64,000 bases of DNA from Actinomadura chibensis NBRC 106107. Its GTDB lineage: Bacteria > Actinomycetota > Actinomycetes > Streptosporangiales > Streptosporangiaceae. Each line of letters begins with the position of its first letter. The first letter of the stretch is position 1. The position numbers and the translations under genes are program-made. Of the stretch, positions 1 through 10,133 are shown one piece after another. The stretch is from NCBI RefSeq assembly GCF_001552135.1, contig NZ_BCQP01000061.1:1-64000 (forward strand), written 5' to 3'. The notes below the pieces were generated by a model. That model was not told the origin of the DNA. It was given only the letters and a program-made list of their open reading frames with translations, and did not search any database.

Positions 1-1083
1 CCCGCCGTGGTCACCGCCATGGCGGTCGCGGCCGCGCTCCCCGTCCCCGCCGCGGCGGCGGCGCCCGTCCCGGCCGGTCCGGCCGCGGCGCGCGCCGCCG
101 ACCCCGCCTTCGACTTCAACGCCCCCAAGGTCCTGGCCACCAACCTGACCGTGCCCTGGGGCCTCGCGTTCCTGCCCGACGGCAGCGCGCTCATCTCGGA
201 ACGGCCGTCCGGCCGCGTCCTCAAGCTGGCCCCGGGCTCGACCACCCCGACCGAGGTGGCGAAGCTCACCGGCCCCGTGTCGACGGGTGAGGGCGGGCTG
301 CTCGGCCTCGCCGTCTCCCCGACCTACGAGCAGGACGGCTACGTCTACGCCTACTACACGTCCTCGTCCGACAACCGGATCGTCCGGTTCAAGCTCGCGA
401 CGCCCGCGCAGCAGGAGGTGCTCTACTCGGGGATCCCGAAGAACACCTTCCACGACGGCGGACGCCTCGCCTTCGGCCCCGACGGCAAGCTCTACGCCAC
501 CGTCGGCGACGCCGGGACGCGGACCAACGCCCAGGACGCGAACTCCCCGTCCGGGAAGATCCTGCGGATGAACCCCGACGGCACCCCGCCCGCCGACAAT
601 CCGTTCCCGAACTCCCGGGTCTACTCCCTCGGCCATCGCAACGTGCAGGGCGTCGCCTGGGGCAACGGCCAGATGTACGCCACCGAGTTCGGTGAGAACT
701 CCTGGGACGAGATCAACCACATCGTCCCCGGCGGCAACTACGGCTGGCCGAACGTCGAGGGCAAGGGCGGCGAGCCCACCTACCACGACCCCATCGTCGT
801 CTGGCAGACGCGGGAGGCGTCGCCCAGCGGCGCCGCCGTGGTGGGCGACACCCTGTACGCCGGGGCCGTCGGCGGGCGGCGGCTCTGGACGGTCCCGCTG
901 GACGGCAAGGGCGGCACCTCCGGCGCCCCGACCGCCGTCCTCCAGGGCACCTACGGGCGGATCCGCACCGTCGCCCTCGCCCCCGACGGCAGCCTCTGGA
1001 TCATGACGAGCAACCGGGACGGCCGCGGCTCGCCCGCCGCGACCGACGACCGCGTGATCAGCTTCCCGAAGAAGAGCCGCTAG
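1..1083 (+). CDS. Secreted PQQ-type sugar dehydrogenase (GSDH/sorbosone dehydrogenase family), 5' end outside the window
   Basis: The reading frame is open from the first base, so the true start and part of the signal peptide lie upstream. The visible N-terminus is an Ala/Pro-rich export signal remnant ending near AAARAADP. The body is a six-bladed beta-propeller of the glucose/sorbosone dehydrogenase family: PWGLAFLPDGSALISERP, GEGGLLGLAVSP, a DGGRLAFGPDGKLYATVGDAG-like blade, GHRNVQGVAW, and EFGENSWDEINHI followed by GGNYGWP. Known members oxidise aldoses outside the cytoplasm using PQQ and Ca2+; the substrate here cannot be told. It is followed by a strong hairpin, so it is probably the last gene of its transcript. 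Fold assignment is firm, substrate is not. Confidence 0.85.
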   Translation, partial: PAVVTAMAVAAALPVPAAAAAPVPAGPAAARAADPAFDFNAPKVLATNLTVPWGLAFLPDGSALISERPSGRVLKLAPGSTTPTEVAKLTGPVSTGEGGLLGLAVSPTYEQDGYVYAYYTSSSDNRIVRFKLATPAQQEVLYSGIPKNTFHDGGRLAFGPDGKLYATVGDAGTRTNAQDANSPSGKILRMNPDGTPPADNPFPNSRVYSLGHRNVQGVAWGNGQMYATEFGENSWDEINHIVPGGNYGWPNVEGKGGEPTYHDPIVVWQTREASPSGAAVVGDTLYAGAVGGRRLWTVPLDGKGGTSGAPTAVLQGTYGRIRTVALAPDGSLWIMTSNRDGRGSPAATDDRVISFPKKSR

Positions 1084-1122
1084 CCGGGTCGCCTCCGGCG
1101 CTCCCGCGGCTGGACCGCCTGC

Positions 1123-1155
1123 GCCGGCCGGACGAGCTCGGGTCGTCCGGCCGGC
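1123..1155 (+). terminator. Strong hairpin terminator after the sugar dehydrogenase
   Basis: A perfect 13-bp stem (GCCGGCCGGACGA pairing with TCGTCCGGCCGGC) encloses a 7-nt loop, 40 nt after the stop codon at 1081-1083. There is no U tract, which is usual for actinomycete terminators. Confidence 0.75.
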
Positions 1156-1261
1156 CGCGGGTTTCCCCGCGTCCCGCCCCTTCCCCGAACCCGGCGGCCG
1201 TGCTCTGCTGGACGGAGGGCCGCGCCGCCCGCGGCGCCCGCGACCGAAAGGCAGGACGGAC

Positions 1262-2068
1262 ATGGCGGACGCCCCGCTGAGCCCCCTCGACCCGAGCCGG
1301 CTCCAGACCGACCGGCCGCACTCGGCGCGCGTGTACAACTACATCATCGGCGGCGCGGACAACTTCGCCCCCGACCGCGAGACCGCCGCCGAGGTCCTCG
1401 CGGGCTGGCCGGGGCTGCGCGCGTCGATGCTCGCCAACCGGGCGTGCATGCGGCGGATGGCCCGCTACCTCACCGGTCTCGGCCTCCGGCAGTTCATCGA
1501 CGTCGGCAGCGGCATCCCCGCCTCGCCGAACCTGCACGAGGTCGTCCAGGCGGCGGCGCCGGACGCGCGGATCGTGTACGTCGACAACGACCCCGTCGTC
1601 CTCGCGCACGCGCGCGAGCTGCTGACCAGCACGGCCGAGGGCCGCACCGCCTACATCCAGGCCGACATGCGCGACCCGGAGGCGCTGCTCGGCGACCGCG
1701 TCCTGCACGGGCTCGTCGACCTGTCCGCGCCGGTCGCGCTCACCGTGATCGCGATGCTCCAGTTCGTCGCGGACGCGCGGGGCCTGGTGGAGGCGCTGGT
1801 CGGGCCGCTCGCGTCCGGCAGCCATGTCGCGGTGACCGTCCCGACCGGGGACCTCGCGCCCGAGTCGCGGCGGCTCGCCGAGCAGTACACGCGCAGCGGG
1901 ATCCCGATGTACCTGCGCGACCGCGCCGAGGTGGAGCGGCTGTTCACCGGCCTGGAGATCCTCGCGCCCGGCGTCGTCCCGATGCCGCGCTGGCGCCCCG
2001 ACCCCGGCGACGCCCCGCTCCCCGACACGGCCACCAACATGTACGCGGCCGTGGCCCGCAAACCCTGA
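1262..2068 (+). CDS. SAM-dependent methyltransferase, DUF574 (Methyltransf_19) family
   Basis: A 268-aa protein of the actinomycete DUF574 family. The family hallmark is present near the N-terminus: RPHSARVYNYIIGGADNF followed by DRETA. The SAM-binding Rossmann motif is FIDVGSGIPASPN at about residues 80-92, with an acidic strand end VYVDNDPVV about 25 residues later. These methyltransferases are numerous in Streptomyces and Actinomadura and mostly have no proven substrate. The ATG lies 8 nt after an AGGA. It is convergent with the MaoC gene, separated by only 10 bp. The family call is secure; function beyond methyl transfer is unknown. Confidence 0.9.
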   Translation: MADAPLSPLDPSRLQTDRPHSARVYNYIIGGADNFAPDRETAAEVLAGWPGLRASMLANRACMRRMARYLTGLGLRQFIDVGSGIPASPNLHEVVQAAAPDARIVYVDNDPVVLAHARELLTSTAEGRTAYIQADMRDPEALLGDRVLHGLVDLSAPVALTVIAMLQFVADARGLVEALVGPLASGSHVAVTVPTGDLAPESRRLAEQYTRSGIPMYLRDRAEVERLFTGLEILAPGVVPMPRWRPDPGDAPLPDTATNMYAAVARKP

Positions 2069-2078
2069 CCGCCGCGCC

Positions 2079-2531
2079 TCAGGGGACGTACAGCGACAGC
2101 GTGTCCGCGACGCACGCCGGACGCTTCCCACCTTCGACCTCGACCGTGACCCGCACCGTCGACAGCTTCCCCGCCGGGGAGTTCTTCAGGTCGACCAGCT
2201 CGGCGCCGCCCCGGACGCGGGCGCCGGTCCTGACCGGCGCGGGGAAGCGGACCCTGTTGAGCCCGACGTTGACGCCCATCGACACCCCGGCCACGTGGAA
2301 GATCTCCGGCATGAACGCGCTCACCAGCGACAGCGTGAGGTACCCGTGCGCGATGGTGCCGCCGAACGGGCCGTCCGCCGCTCTCCCGGGGTCCACGTGG
2401 ATCCACTGGTGGTCGTCGGTCGCCGCGGCGAACAGGTCGATCCGGCGCTGGGTCACCTCGCGCCAGGGGCTGTAGCCGAGGTGCTCGCCCTTCGCGGCGG
2501 CGAACTCGGCGAGGTCGGCGAAACGTCTCAT
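2079..2531 (-). CDS. MaoC-like dehydratase (R-specific enoyl-CoA hydratase family)
   Basis: A 150-aa single hot-dog protein. The hydratase-2 signature is visible in TDDHQWIHVDPGRA followed by GPFGGTIAHGYLTLSL, giving the Asp/His pair that activates water on an enoyl thioester. The start chosen is the ATG at 2531 (MRRFADLAEF), because residues further upstream are low-complexity Arg/Pro sequence outside the family. Relatives hydrate trans-2-enoyl-CoA, but many actinomycete members have unknown substrates. It stands alone between a methyltransferase (convergent) and a SpoIIE phosphatase (divergent), so context does not add a pathway. Confidence 0.88.
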   Translation of the reverse strand: MRRFADLAEFAAAKGEHLGYSPWREVTQRRIDLFAAATDDHQWIHVDPGRAADGPFGGTIAHGYLTLSLVSAFMPEIFHVAGVSMGVNVGLNRVRFPAPVRTGARVRGGAELVDLKNSPAGKLSTVRVTVEVEGGKRPACVADTLSLYVP

Positions 2532-2689
2532 GGCGCCGATCCTCACGAGCCGGTCCGGCGGCGGGCAATGCCGCCGCGGCACAAGAGGCCGCCTCCCGGT
2601 TTGTCCCCCGGCCGACGTCCGGACGGTCATGTCCCCTGCCAGCGGGGGTAGGGGCAGGGGGAGGCGCAACCGGCAACCGAGGGGACGGC

Positions 2690-4735
2690 ATGGACGACGC
2701 CCGAAAGGAGGAGTACCACGGCAAGGCGCCGGAGCTGTTCGAGCCGGCCCCGGTGGGCGTCGCCATCACGAACGGCCCGGACCACGTCCTCACCTACACC
2801 AACAACGCGTTCCGCAGGAGCTTCGGGGAACGGGCGCTCGGACGCCCGATGCGGGAGACGTTCCGCGACCTCCTCCAGGAGGACTACCTGGACCTGTTCG
2901 ACCGCGTCCTGTCCACCGGCCTCCCGGTCAGCCTCGCCGAGGCCCCGGTCAGCCTCTACTACCCCGACAGCGGGTACGAGGAGCGGTTCTTCTCGTTCAG
3001 CCTGTCCAGGATCTCCACCGACCGGCCGGGCGTCCTCGTGCTGGTCGTGGACGTCACCCGGCAGGTCCTCGCCGCCCAGCAGGCCGACCACACGGTCGAG
3101 CGGCACCGCCGCGCCCTGCACAGGTTCCAGAGCCTCCTGCGGGTCAGCGCGGACATCGTCTGGGTGACGAACCCGGAGGGCGAGCCCATCGAGCCGAGCC
3201 CCGGCTGGGAGCGGGTCACCGGGCAGACCTGGGAGGAGTTCCGGGGCCGGGGCTGGCTGCGGGCGCTGCACCCGGACGACCGCGACCCCGCCCTGCGGTC
3301 GTGGCGCGCGGCCATCGAGGACGCCCGCCCGTGGGAGTACGTCCTCCGGCTGCGCACCGTCGACGGCGACCACCGGCACTTCGAGGTCCACTCCGCGCCC
3401 GTCTTCGAGGACGGCGCCATCGTCGAATGGGTCGGGACCTGCGTCGACATCGAGCAGCGCTGGCGGCTGGAGCGGCGCAGGGAGCTGCTGGAGCGGGCCG
3501 CCGTCGCGACCAGCGAGCACACCGGGGTGCGGGAGATGCTCGGCGCGCTCGCGGACGTCCTCGTCCCGGCGCTCGCCGACGGGTGCGGCGTGCACCTGCT
3601 GCCCGACTTCACCGACCGGCCGGGCGGCGCGCCGGTCGTCGCCGAGCGCGTCGCGACCGCCGCGCGGGCGGGGCTGCCGCGCCAGCCGCCGTTCGGCGAG
3701 GAGTGGTTCCCCGCCGACAGCGAGTTCACCCGGACGGTCCGGCGCCGCCGCCCGCTGTACCGGACCTTCCCGCCCGGGGAGCCGCCGCGCGGCCTGTTCC
3801 CGGAGGTCACCCGCGACTGGCTGGTCAAGGCGAGCGCGAACAGCATCGTCCTGCTCCCGGTGACCGTGGACGGGACGGTCGCCGCCGTCGTGACCGCCGC
3901 CGCCACCGCCGACCGCGAGCCGATCAGCGAGGACGACGTCGCCCTGCTCGGCCAGCTGTTCGACCACGCCCACGACGCGCTGAGCAGCGCCATCCAGTAC
4001 CAGCGCACCCACCAGGTCGCGCTGGCCCTCCAGCACAGCCTGCTCGCCGAGCCGCCCGCCGTGCCCGGCCGCGAGATCGTGGCCCGGTACCGGCCGAGCC
4101 CCGCGACCGCCGAGGTGGGCGGCGACTGGTACGACTCATTCGTCCTGCCGGACGGGGCGCTCGTCCTCGCGATCGGCGACGTGGCGGGCCACGACCTGGC
4201 CGCCGCGGTCGCGATGAGCCAGCTCCGGAACATCCTGCGCGGCCTGATCGTCGACCGCGCGGGCCCGCCGGGGGAGATCCTGCGGCGGCTCAACATCGCC
4301 ATGGCCACGCTCACCCCGGACGGCACGGCCACCTGCGCCCTCGCCAAGATCGAGGAGCGCGAGCCGGGCGAGCCGCGGCTCAGCTACGCCACGGCGGGCC
4401 ACCCGCCGCCGCTCCTCGTCGGCCCGGACGGCGACGCGCGCCTCCTGGAGGACGGCACCAACCCGCTGCTCGGCCTCGGCGACCTCTACGACCTGCCCTT
4501 TCGCAGCGCGACGCTGGGCCTGCCGCCCCGCCACACCCTGGTGCTCTACACCGACGGCCTGGTCGAGCGGCCGGGCGAGAACCTGAACGTCGGGCTGGGA
4601 CGGCTCCGCGAGCGGGCGGGCGTCCTCGCGGGGCGCCCGCTCCCCGCCTTCTGCGACGGCCTGATCGGCCACCTCCCGACCGCGGGGATCGACGACCTCG
4701 CCATGATCGCGCTCCGCCGTCCCGGCGCGGACTGA
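2690..4735 (+). CDS. PAS-PAS-GAF-SpoIIE (PP2C-type) serine phosphatase
   Basis: A 681-aa signalling phosphatase. Residues about 15-120 form a PAS domain (PAPVGVAITNG, then TYTNNAFRR). A second PAS lies at about 135-260 (ADIVWVTNPEGE, then LHPDDRD, and WVGTCVDIE). A GAF-like region spans about 275-440, and a PPM/SpoIIE catalytic domain spans about 465-680. Metal-binding motifs of the phosphatase are GGDWYDSF, AIGDVAGHDL, YTDGLVERP and the C-terminal DDLAMIAL. Such proteins dephosphorylate anti-sigma-factor antagonists or similar targets in response to small-molecule, redox or light inputs. No kinase or STAS partner is adjacent. It is followed after 45 bp by the BlaI-type gene. Confidence 0.92.
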   Translation: MDDARKEEYHGKAPELFEPAPVGVAITNGPDHVLTYTNNAFRRSFGERALGRPMRETFRDLLQEDYLDLFDRVLSTGLPVSLAEAPVSLYYPDSGYEERFFSFSLSRISTDRPGVLVLVVDVTRQVLAAQQADHTVERHRRALHRFQSLLRVSADIVWVTNPEGEPIEPSPGWERVTGQTWEEFRGRGWLRALHPDDRDPALRSWRAAIEDARPWEYVLRLRTVDGDHRHFEVHSAPVFEDGAIVEWVGTCVDIEQRWRLERRRELLERAAVATSEHTGVREMLGALADVLVPALADGCGVHLLPDFTDRPGGAPVVAERVATAARAGLPRQPPFGEEWFPADSEFTRTVRRRRPLYRTFPPGEPPRGLFPEVTRDWLVKASANSIVLLPVTVDGTVAAVVTAAATADREPISEDDVALLGQLFDHAHDALSSAIQYQRTHQVALALQHSLLAEPPAVPGREIVARYRPSPATAEVGGDWYDSFVLPDGALVLAIGDVAGHDLAAAVAMSQLRNILRGLIVDRAGPPGEILRRLNIAMATLTPDGTATCALAKIEEREPGEPRLSYATAGHPPPLLVGPDGDARLLEDGTNPLLGLGDLYDLPFRSATLGLPPRHTLVLYTDGLVERPGENLNVGLGRLRERAGVLAGRPLPAFCDGLIGHLPTAGIDDLAMIALRRPGAD

Positions 4736-4780
4736 CCGATATCTTGGGCCGGACGCGGGATGTCGAAAGGAGGCGGGCCG

Positions 4781-5152
4781 GTGGCGCGCAGACCGCTCGG
4801 GCAGCTGGAGGCCGAGGTCCTCGCCGCGCTGGCCGCGCTCGGCGGCGACGCGAGCACGGCCGAGATCGTGGCGCGGCTCGACGGCGACCCCGCCTACACG
4901 ACGGTGAACACGATCCTGCACCGGCTGCACGAGAAGAGGCTCGTGTCGCGCACCAGGTCCGGGCGGTCCTACCGGTACCGGCTCGCCGTGGACGAGTCGG
5001 CCCTCGTCGCGGGACGCATGCACGACCAGCTCCGCCACGCCGGCGACCCGGGCGGGGCGCTCAGCCGGTTCGCGCGGTCGCTCAGCGCCGCCGAGGCCCG
5101 CGCGCTGCGCGAGTTCCTCGACGGCCTCGACAGGCCGGAGGACGCCGGGTGA
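4781..5152 (+). CDS. BlaI/MecI/CopY-family winged-helix repressor
   Basis: A 123-aa repressor with the BlaI winged helix (QLEAEVLAALAAL, then PAYTTVNTILHRLHEKRLV) and a C-terminal dimerisation helix. The GTG at 4781 was chosen because a perfect AAAGGAGG ends 7 nt before it; an in-frame ATG at 4760 would place that sequence inside the gene. In the known bla and mec systems this repressor is cleaved or released when the partner M56 membrane protease is activated. Its stop overlaps the start of exactly such a gene (GTGA), so the two form a pair. The genes it controls are not identifiable here; no beta-lactamase is adjacent. Confidence 0.92.
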   Translation: MARRPLGQLEAEVLAALAALGGDASTAEIVARLDGDPAYTTVNTILHRLHEKRLVSRTRSGRSYRYRLAVDESALVAGRMHDQLRHAGDPGGALSRFARSLSAAEARALREFLDGLDRPEDAG

Positions 5153-6042
5153 CCTGGTTCACCGTCCTGCCCCTGGCGATCGTGCTGGCGCTGGCCCTGG
5201 CGCTCGGCCTGGCCCCGCTGCCGCTGCATCCGTCCTGGTCGGCGCGGCTGCTCGCGACGACGGCCGCGATGACGGCGACGGCCGCGCTCGGCACCGGGAG
5301 CTTCGTCGGGATCAACTACGCGGCGTCGCTGGCGCCGGCCGCGGCCGCGCACGTCCCCGAGTGGGCGCTGTTCGGCGACGACCGGCCGGTGCCCCACCCG
5401 GTCGGCGTCCCGGCGATCGCCCTGACGCTCGCCGGGCTGGGCGCGGCGGCCCGGACGGCGCTCCGCTGGACGCGCGAGCTGCGCGCCGCGCGGACGGCGG
5501 CGGCCGGGGAGCCGCTGGAGACGGACGTCCCGATCGCCGTCGCGGTGCCGGGACGCGACGGCGGGGTCCTCCTCTCCAGGGGGTTGCTGAGCGGGCTGAC
5601 GACGCGGGAGCTGCACGTCGTGTTCCAGCACGAGACGTCCCACCTGCGGCACCGGCACCACCGCTACCTCGCCGCCGGGCTGCTCGCGGCGGCCGTCCTG
5701 CCGCCGCTCGGGACGCTGGACGCGCGGCTGCGCCTCGCGGTGGAGCGCTGGGCGGACGAGGACGCCGCCGAGGCGGTCGGCGACCGGACCCTGGTCGCCC
5801 GCACGATCGCGAAGGTGGCCCTCGCCCAGCCCCGGGCCGCCGGGCCGGGCGCCGCGTTCGCCGAGTCCGGGGTCGTCCAGCGCGTGGAGGCGCTGCGCGG
5901 CACGGCCCCGGCGAAGAACGCGGTCACCGGCCCGCTGCTGTGCATGGGCAACGGCGTCGTCACCGGCACGCTGACCGCGACGACGCTGCAGCTCGACCAC
6001 GTCCTCGTGTCGTGCCTCGTGTCGCTGCTCGCCTTCGGGTGA
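5149..6042 (+). CDS. M56-family membrane metallopeptidase (BlaR1-like, no sensor domain)
   Basis: A 297-aa integral membrane zinc protease translationally coupled to the BlaI-type gene by a 4-nt GTGA overlap. Two N-terminal membrane helices (about 3-25 and 34-62) precede a third near 88-105. The catalytic HEXXH is HETSH at residues 161-165, and another membrane helix follows at about 172-188. There is no C-terminal penicillin-binding sensor domain, so it is the short actinobacterial form (compare the BlaI-BlaR-type pairs of Mycobacterium). Inferred role: regulated cleavage of the partner repressor. The signal sensed is unknown. Confidence 0.9.
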   Translation: MTWFTVLPLAIVLALALALGLAPLPLHPSWSARLLATTAAMTATAALGTGSFVGINYAASLAPAAAAHVPEWALFGDDRPVPHPVGVPAIALTLAGLGAAARTALRWTRELRAARTAAAGEPLETDVPIAVAVPGRDGGVLLSRGLLSGLTTRELHVVFQHETSHLRHRHHRYLAAGLLAAAVLPPLGTLDARLRLAVERWADEDAAEAVGDRTLVARTIAKVALAQPRAAGPGAAFAESGVVQRVEALRGTAPAKNAVTGPLLCMGNGVVTGTLTATTLQLDHVLVSCLVSLLAFG

Positions 6043-6144
6043 CCCGGCCGGGAAATGACTCGAACCCCGCGCGCCCGCGGCGCATCCTTGAGTCAGAGGC
6101 GCAGACGAAGGAGATACGCCGCGACGCACGGGGGCGAGACGACG

Positions 6145-6447
6145 ATGAGCGACCAGGGGCTGCTCCGGCTGGGTGCGCGGATGGCCGAGGTCGAAGGGGC
6201 CTACGTCCGGGTGCTGCGGGCGCCCGGGCCCCGCGAGGAGGAGCGCGGCCTCGCCGAGCTGGCCGAGGCGGCGGCGCTGCTCGCCGCGGCGGCGCGGAGC
6301 GTGGCGGGCGCGCGGCCGCGGGTGGGGGAGCACCGGCACCGGGCGGCGACGGCGGCGCCCGAACGGACGCGGCTGCGGCGCCGGATCGTCCGCGTCCGCC
6401 GCACCACGGAGTGGATCATCGCGCGGGCGGGCGGCCCGCGCGGCTGA
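6145..6447 (+). CDS. Small Ala/Arg-rich helical protein of unknown function
   Basis: A predicted 100-aa protein with an acidic, alanine-rich helical N-terminal half (residues about 10-60) and a strongly basic C-terminal half rich in Arg. No family is recognised. The ATG at 6145 follows GGGGGCGAG; a stronger AAGGAG lies about 30 nt upstream and is too far away, so the start is uncertain. Its codon third-position GC resembles real genes, but in such GC-rich DNA that is weak support. It is convergent with the APC permease 18 bp downstream. Confidence 0.5.
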   Translation: MSDQGLLRLGARMAEVEGAYVRVLRAPGPREEERGLAELAEAAALLAAAARSVAGARPRVGEHRHRAATAAPERTRLRRRIVRVRRTTEWIIARAGGPRG

Positions 6448-6465
6448 GCCGGGTGGCCGCGCGGC

Positions 6466-8394
<1,929 letters not shown>

Positions 8395-8547
8395 CCGCAT
8401 TCACCTCGGTCCCACCCTGACCAACAAAAACAGGACACCTTACTGGCGTCAGGACGGATCGTGCGCCCCCTCCGGAAGAAAGAACGGCGAACACGCGCCG
8501 GGACGGGCCATCGGCCACCGGTCGCGGTGCGGGGCGGCGAGCCGTAC

Positions 8548-8626
8548 TCTAACCGGCAAGATGAACTTGACAAGTTAGGTGCGACGCTGGCTAACTCTAA
8601 CTGTCGTAAGTGCCTTCAACAGTTAG
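8548..8626 (+). promoter_or_regulatory. Palindrome-dense promoter/operator between permease and alpha/beta hydrolase
   Basis: A TTGACA box (8567-8572) sits inside the perfect inverted repeat AACTTG-a-CAAGTT (8564-8576). A second perfect 8-bp inverted repeat, CTAACTGT (8597-8604) and ACAGTTAG (8619-8626), touches the hydrolase SD. Extra CTAAC or GTTAG half-sites occur at 8549-8553, 8574-8578 and 8591-8595. The pattern looks like operators of a dimeric repressor; the HxlR-type gene after the hydrolase is one candidate. Confidence 0.55.
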
Positions 8627-8634
8627 GTGGAGCG

Positions 8635-9498
8635 ATGGACGTCCGTCATCACACGGTCCGGGTCAACGGGCTCGACGTCTTCTACCGGGAGGCCGGGGAC
8701 CCGGCCAAGCCCGTCCTGGTGCTGCTGCACGGGTTCCCCACCAGCTCGGCCATGTACCGCGACCTGCTGCGCGACCTGGCCGACGACTTCCACCTCGTCG
8801 CGCCCGACTACATCGGCTTCGGCCAGTCGGCGATGCCGTCCGTGGACGAGTTCGACTACAGCTTCGACAGCCTCGCCGAGGTCACCCTCGGGCTGCTCGA
8901 CGCGCTGCGGCTCGACCGCTTCGCCATCTACGTCCAGGACTACGGCGCCCCGATCGGGCTGCGCATCGCCAGCCGCCACCCGGAGCGGATCACCGCGATC
9001 GTCACGCAGAACGGCAACGCCTACGAGGACGGCTTCACGCCCTTCTGGGACGTCCTGTTCGAGTACTACAAGGACCGCGAGACCCACGAGCCGACCGTCG
9101 CCGCGTCGCTGAGCCTGGAGGCGATCCACTGGCAGTACACGCACGGCGTCCCCGCCGACCGCCTGGACCGCGTGTCGCCCGACTCCTGGACCCTCGACAT
9201 GAGCTACCTGGACCGTCCCGGCAACAAGGAGATCCAGGTCCGGCTGTTCTGGCTGTACCAGACCAACATCGCCGCCTACCCGGCCTTCCAGGAGTACTTC
9301 CGGACGCACCGTCCGCCCATGCTGATCGCCTGGGGCCGCAACGACGAGATCTTCGGCGTCGAGGGCGCCCGCGCCTACACCCGCGACCTGCCGGACGCCG
9401 AGCTCCACCTCCTCGACGCCGGGCACTTCGCCCTTGAGACCCACGGCCGCGAGATCGCCGCCCTCATCCGCGGCTTCCTTCCGCGCGCGCTCGCCTGA
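8635..9498 (+). CDS. Alpha/beta hydrolase, haloalkane dehalogenase/epoxide hydrolase-like
   Basis: A 287-aa alpha/beta hydrolase. The oxyanion motif is LLHGFPTSS (residues 31-38 region). The nucleophile elbow reads YVQDYGAPIG with Asp102 where esterases have Ser, as in haloalkane dehalogenases and epoxide hydrolases. A later acid is likely in GRNDEIF and the catalytic His in AGHFALE. So attack by Asp on a halide-bearing or epoxide carbon is expected from family knowledge, but the substrate is unknown. An SD-like AGGTGGAG lies just before the ATG and overlaps a perfect inverted repeat, suggesting direct repression. The HxlR regulator is convergent 43 bp downstream. Confidence 0.88.
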   Translation: MDVRHHTVRVNGLDVFYREAGDPAKPVLVLLHGFPTSSAMYRDLLRDLADDFHLVAPDYIGFGQSAMPSVDEFDYSFDSLAEVTLGLLDALRLDRFAIYVQDYGAPIGLRIASRHPERITAIVTQNGNAYEDGFTPFWDVLFEYYKDRETHEPTVAASLSLEAIHWQYTHGVPADRLDRVSPDSWTLDMSYLDRPGNKEIQVRLFWLYQTNIAAYPAFQEYFRTHRPPMLIAWGRNDEIFGVEGARAYTRDLPDAELHLLDAGHFALETHGREIAALIRGFLPRALA

Positions 9499-9541
9499 CC
9501 TCCGGCGCCATGCTCGACGGGCCGCGACCGATGGCGCGCCG

Positions 9542-10036
9542 TCAGGTCCTGGCGGGGAGGGCGGCGCGGGCGACGGCGTCGCGCTCGGCCGCCTCGCGCT
9601 CGGCGGCCGCCCGCTCGGCGGCGGCGCGCCGGTCGTAGGCGGTGCGGGCGGCGGCGATGGCGCCCTGGTGCTCCTCCGTCCACCCGACCAGGGCGCGGAT
9701 GGTGCTGTGCAGGGTCGCGCCCATCGGCGTGAGCGCGTAGTCGACGCGGGGCGGGACGGTCGGGTGCACCGTCCGGCTCACCAGCCCGTCGCGTTCGAGG
9801 TGGCGCAGCGTGCGGGTCAGCATTCGCTGGCTGACCCCGTCGATCGCGCGGCGCAGCTCGGTGAAGCGCAGGCTCCGCTTGTCCAGCAGCGCGATCACGA
9901 GGAGCGACCACTTGTCGGCGACGCGGTCGAGGATCTGCCGGACCTCGCAGTCGGCGCGCTGGTCCCACTGGACGACGTCGTCGTCGAGGCCGGTATCACA
10001 GCGGTTACCGAGGGACTCCGAAGTTCCGTCTTCCAT
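9542..10036 (-). CDS. HxlR-family winged-helix transcriptional regulator
   Basis: A 164-aa regulator of the HxlR type: CEVRQILDRVADKWSLLVIA, then FTELRRAIDGVSQRMLTRTL as the recognition helix, and LTPMGATLHSTI. Members are often redox- or quinone/aldehyde-responsive and control adjacent detoxification genes. The ATG at 10036 was chosen because upstream residues are non-homologous. The last 40 residues are an unusual Ala/Glu/Arg repeat (RAAAERAAAEREAAERD), probably a long helix. It is divergent from an MFS transporter 97 bp away and convergent with the hydrolase, so it plausibly controls one or both. Confidence 0.92.
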   Translation of the reverse strand: MEDGTSESLGNRCDTGLDDDVVQWDQRADCEVRQILDRVADKWSLLVIALLDKRSLRFTELRRAIDGVSQRMLTRTLRHLERDGLVSRTVHPTVPPRVDYALTPMGATLHSTIRALVGWTEEHQGAIAAARTAYDRRAAAERAAAEREAAERDAVARAALPART

Positions 10037-10133
10037 GCTCACCGATGGTGCCCGACGATGCTGTCGGTTACAAGAGGGAACCGACCGACATCCGGGGAAC
10101 CGCCCCGGACGGCTCCCTCCGCGAAAGGGCGCC

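Noticed and set aside
2627..4347. Long open frames on the minus strand opposite the SpoIIE phosphatase, and many similar ones elsewhere
   Set aside because: They are Arg/Pro/Ala-rich shadows of the coding strand caused by high GC; none shows a domain, while the plus-strand gene has clear PAS, GAF and phosphatase motifs.
8401..8634. Possible c-di-AMP (ydaO-type) riboswitch before the APC permease
   Set aside because: Such riboswitches often precede actinobacterial permeases, but I see no matching conserved core; the region is instead full of short DNA palindromes.
9505..9537. Terminator between the alpha/beta hydrolase and HxlR genes
   Set aside because: A 7-bp stem (GCGCCAT/ATGGCGC) with a 19-nt loop is too weak in such GC-rich DNA to be called.
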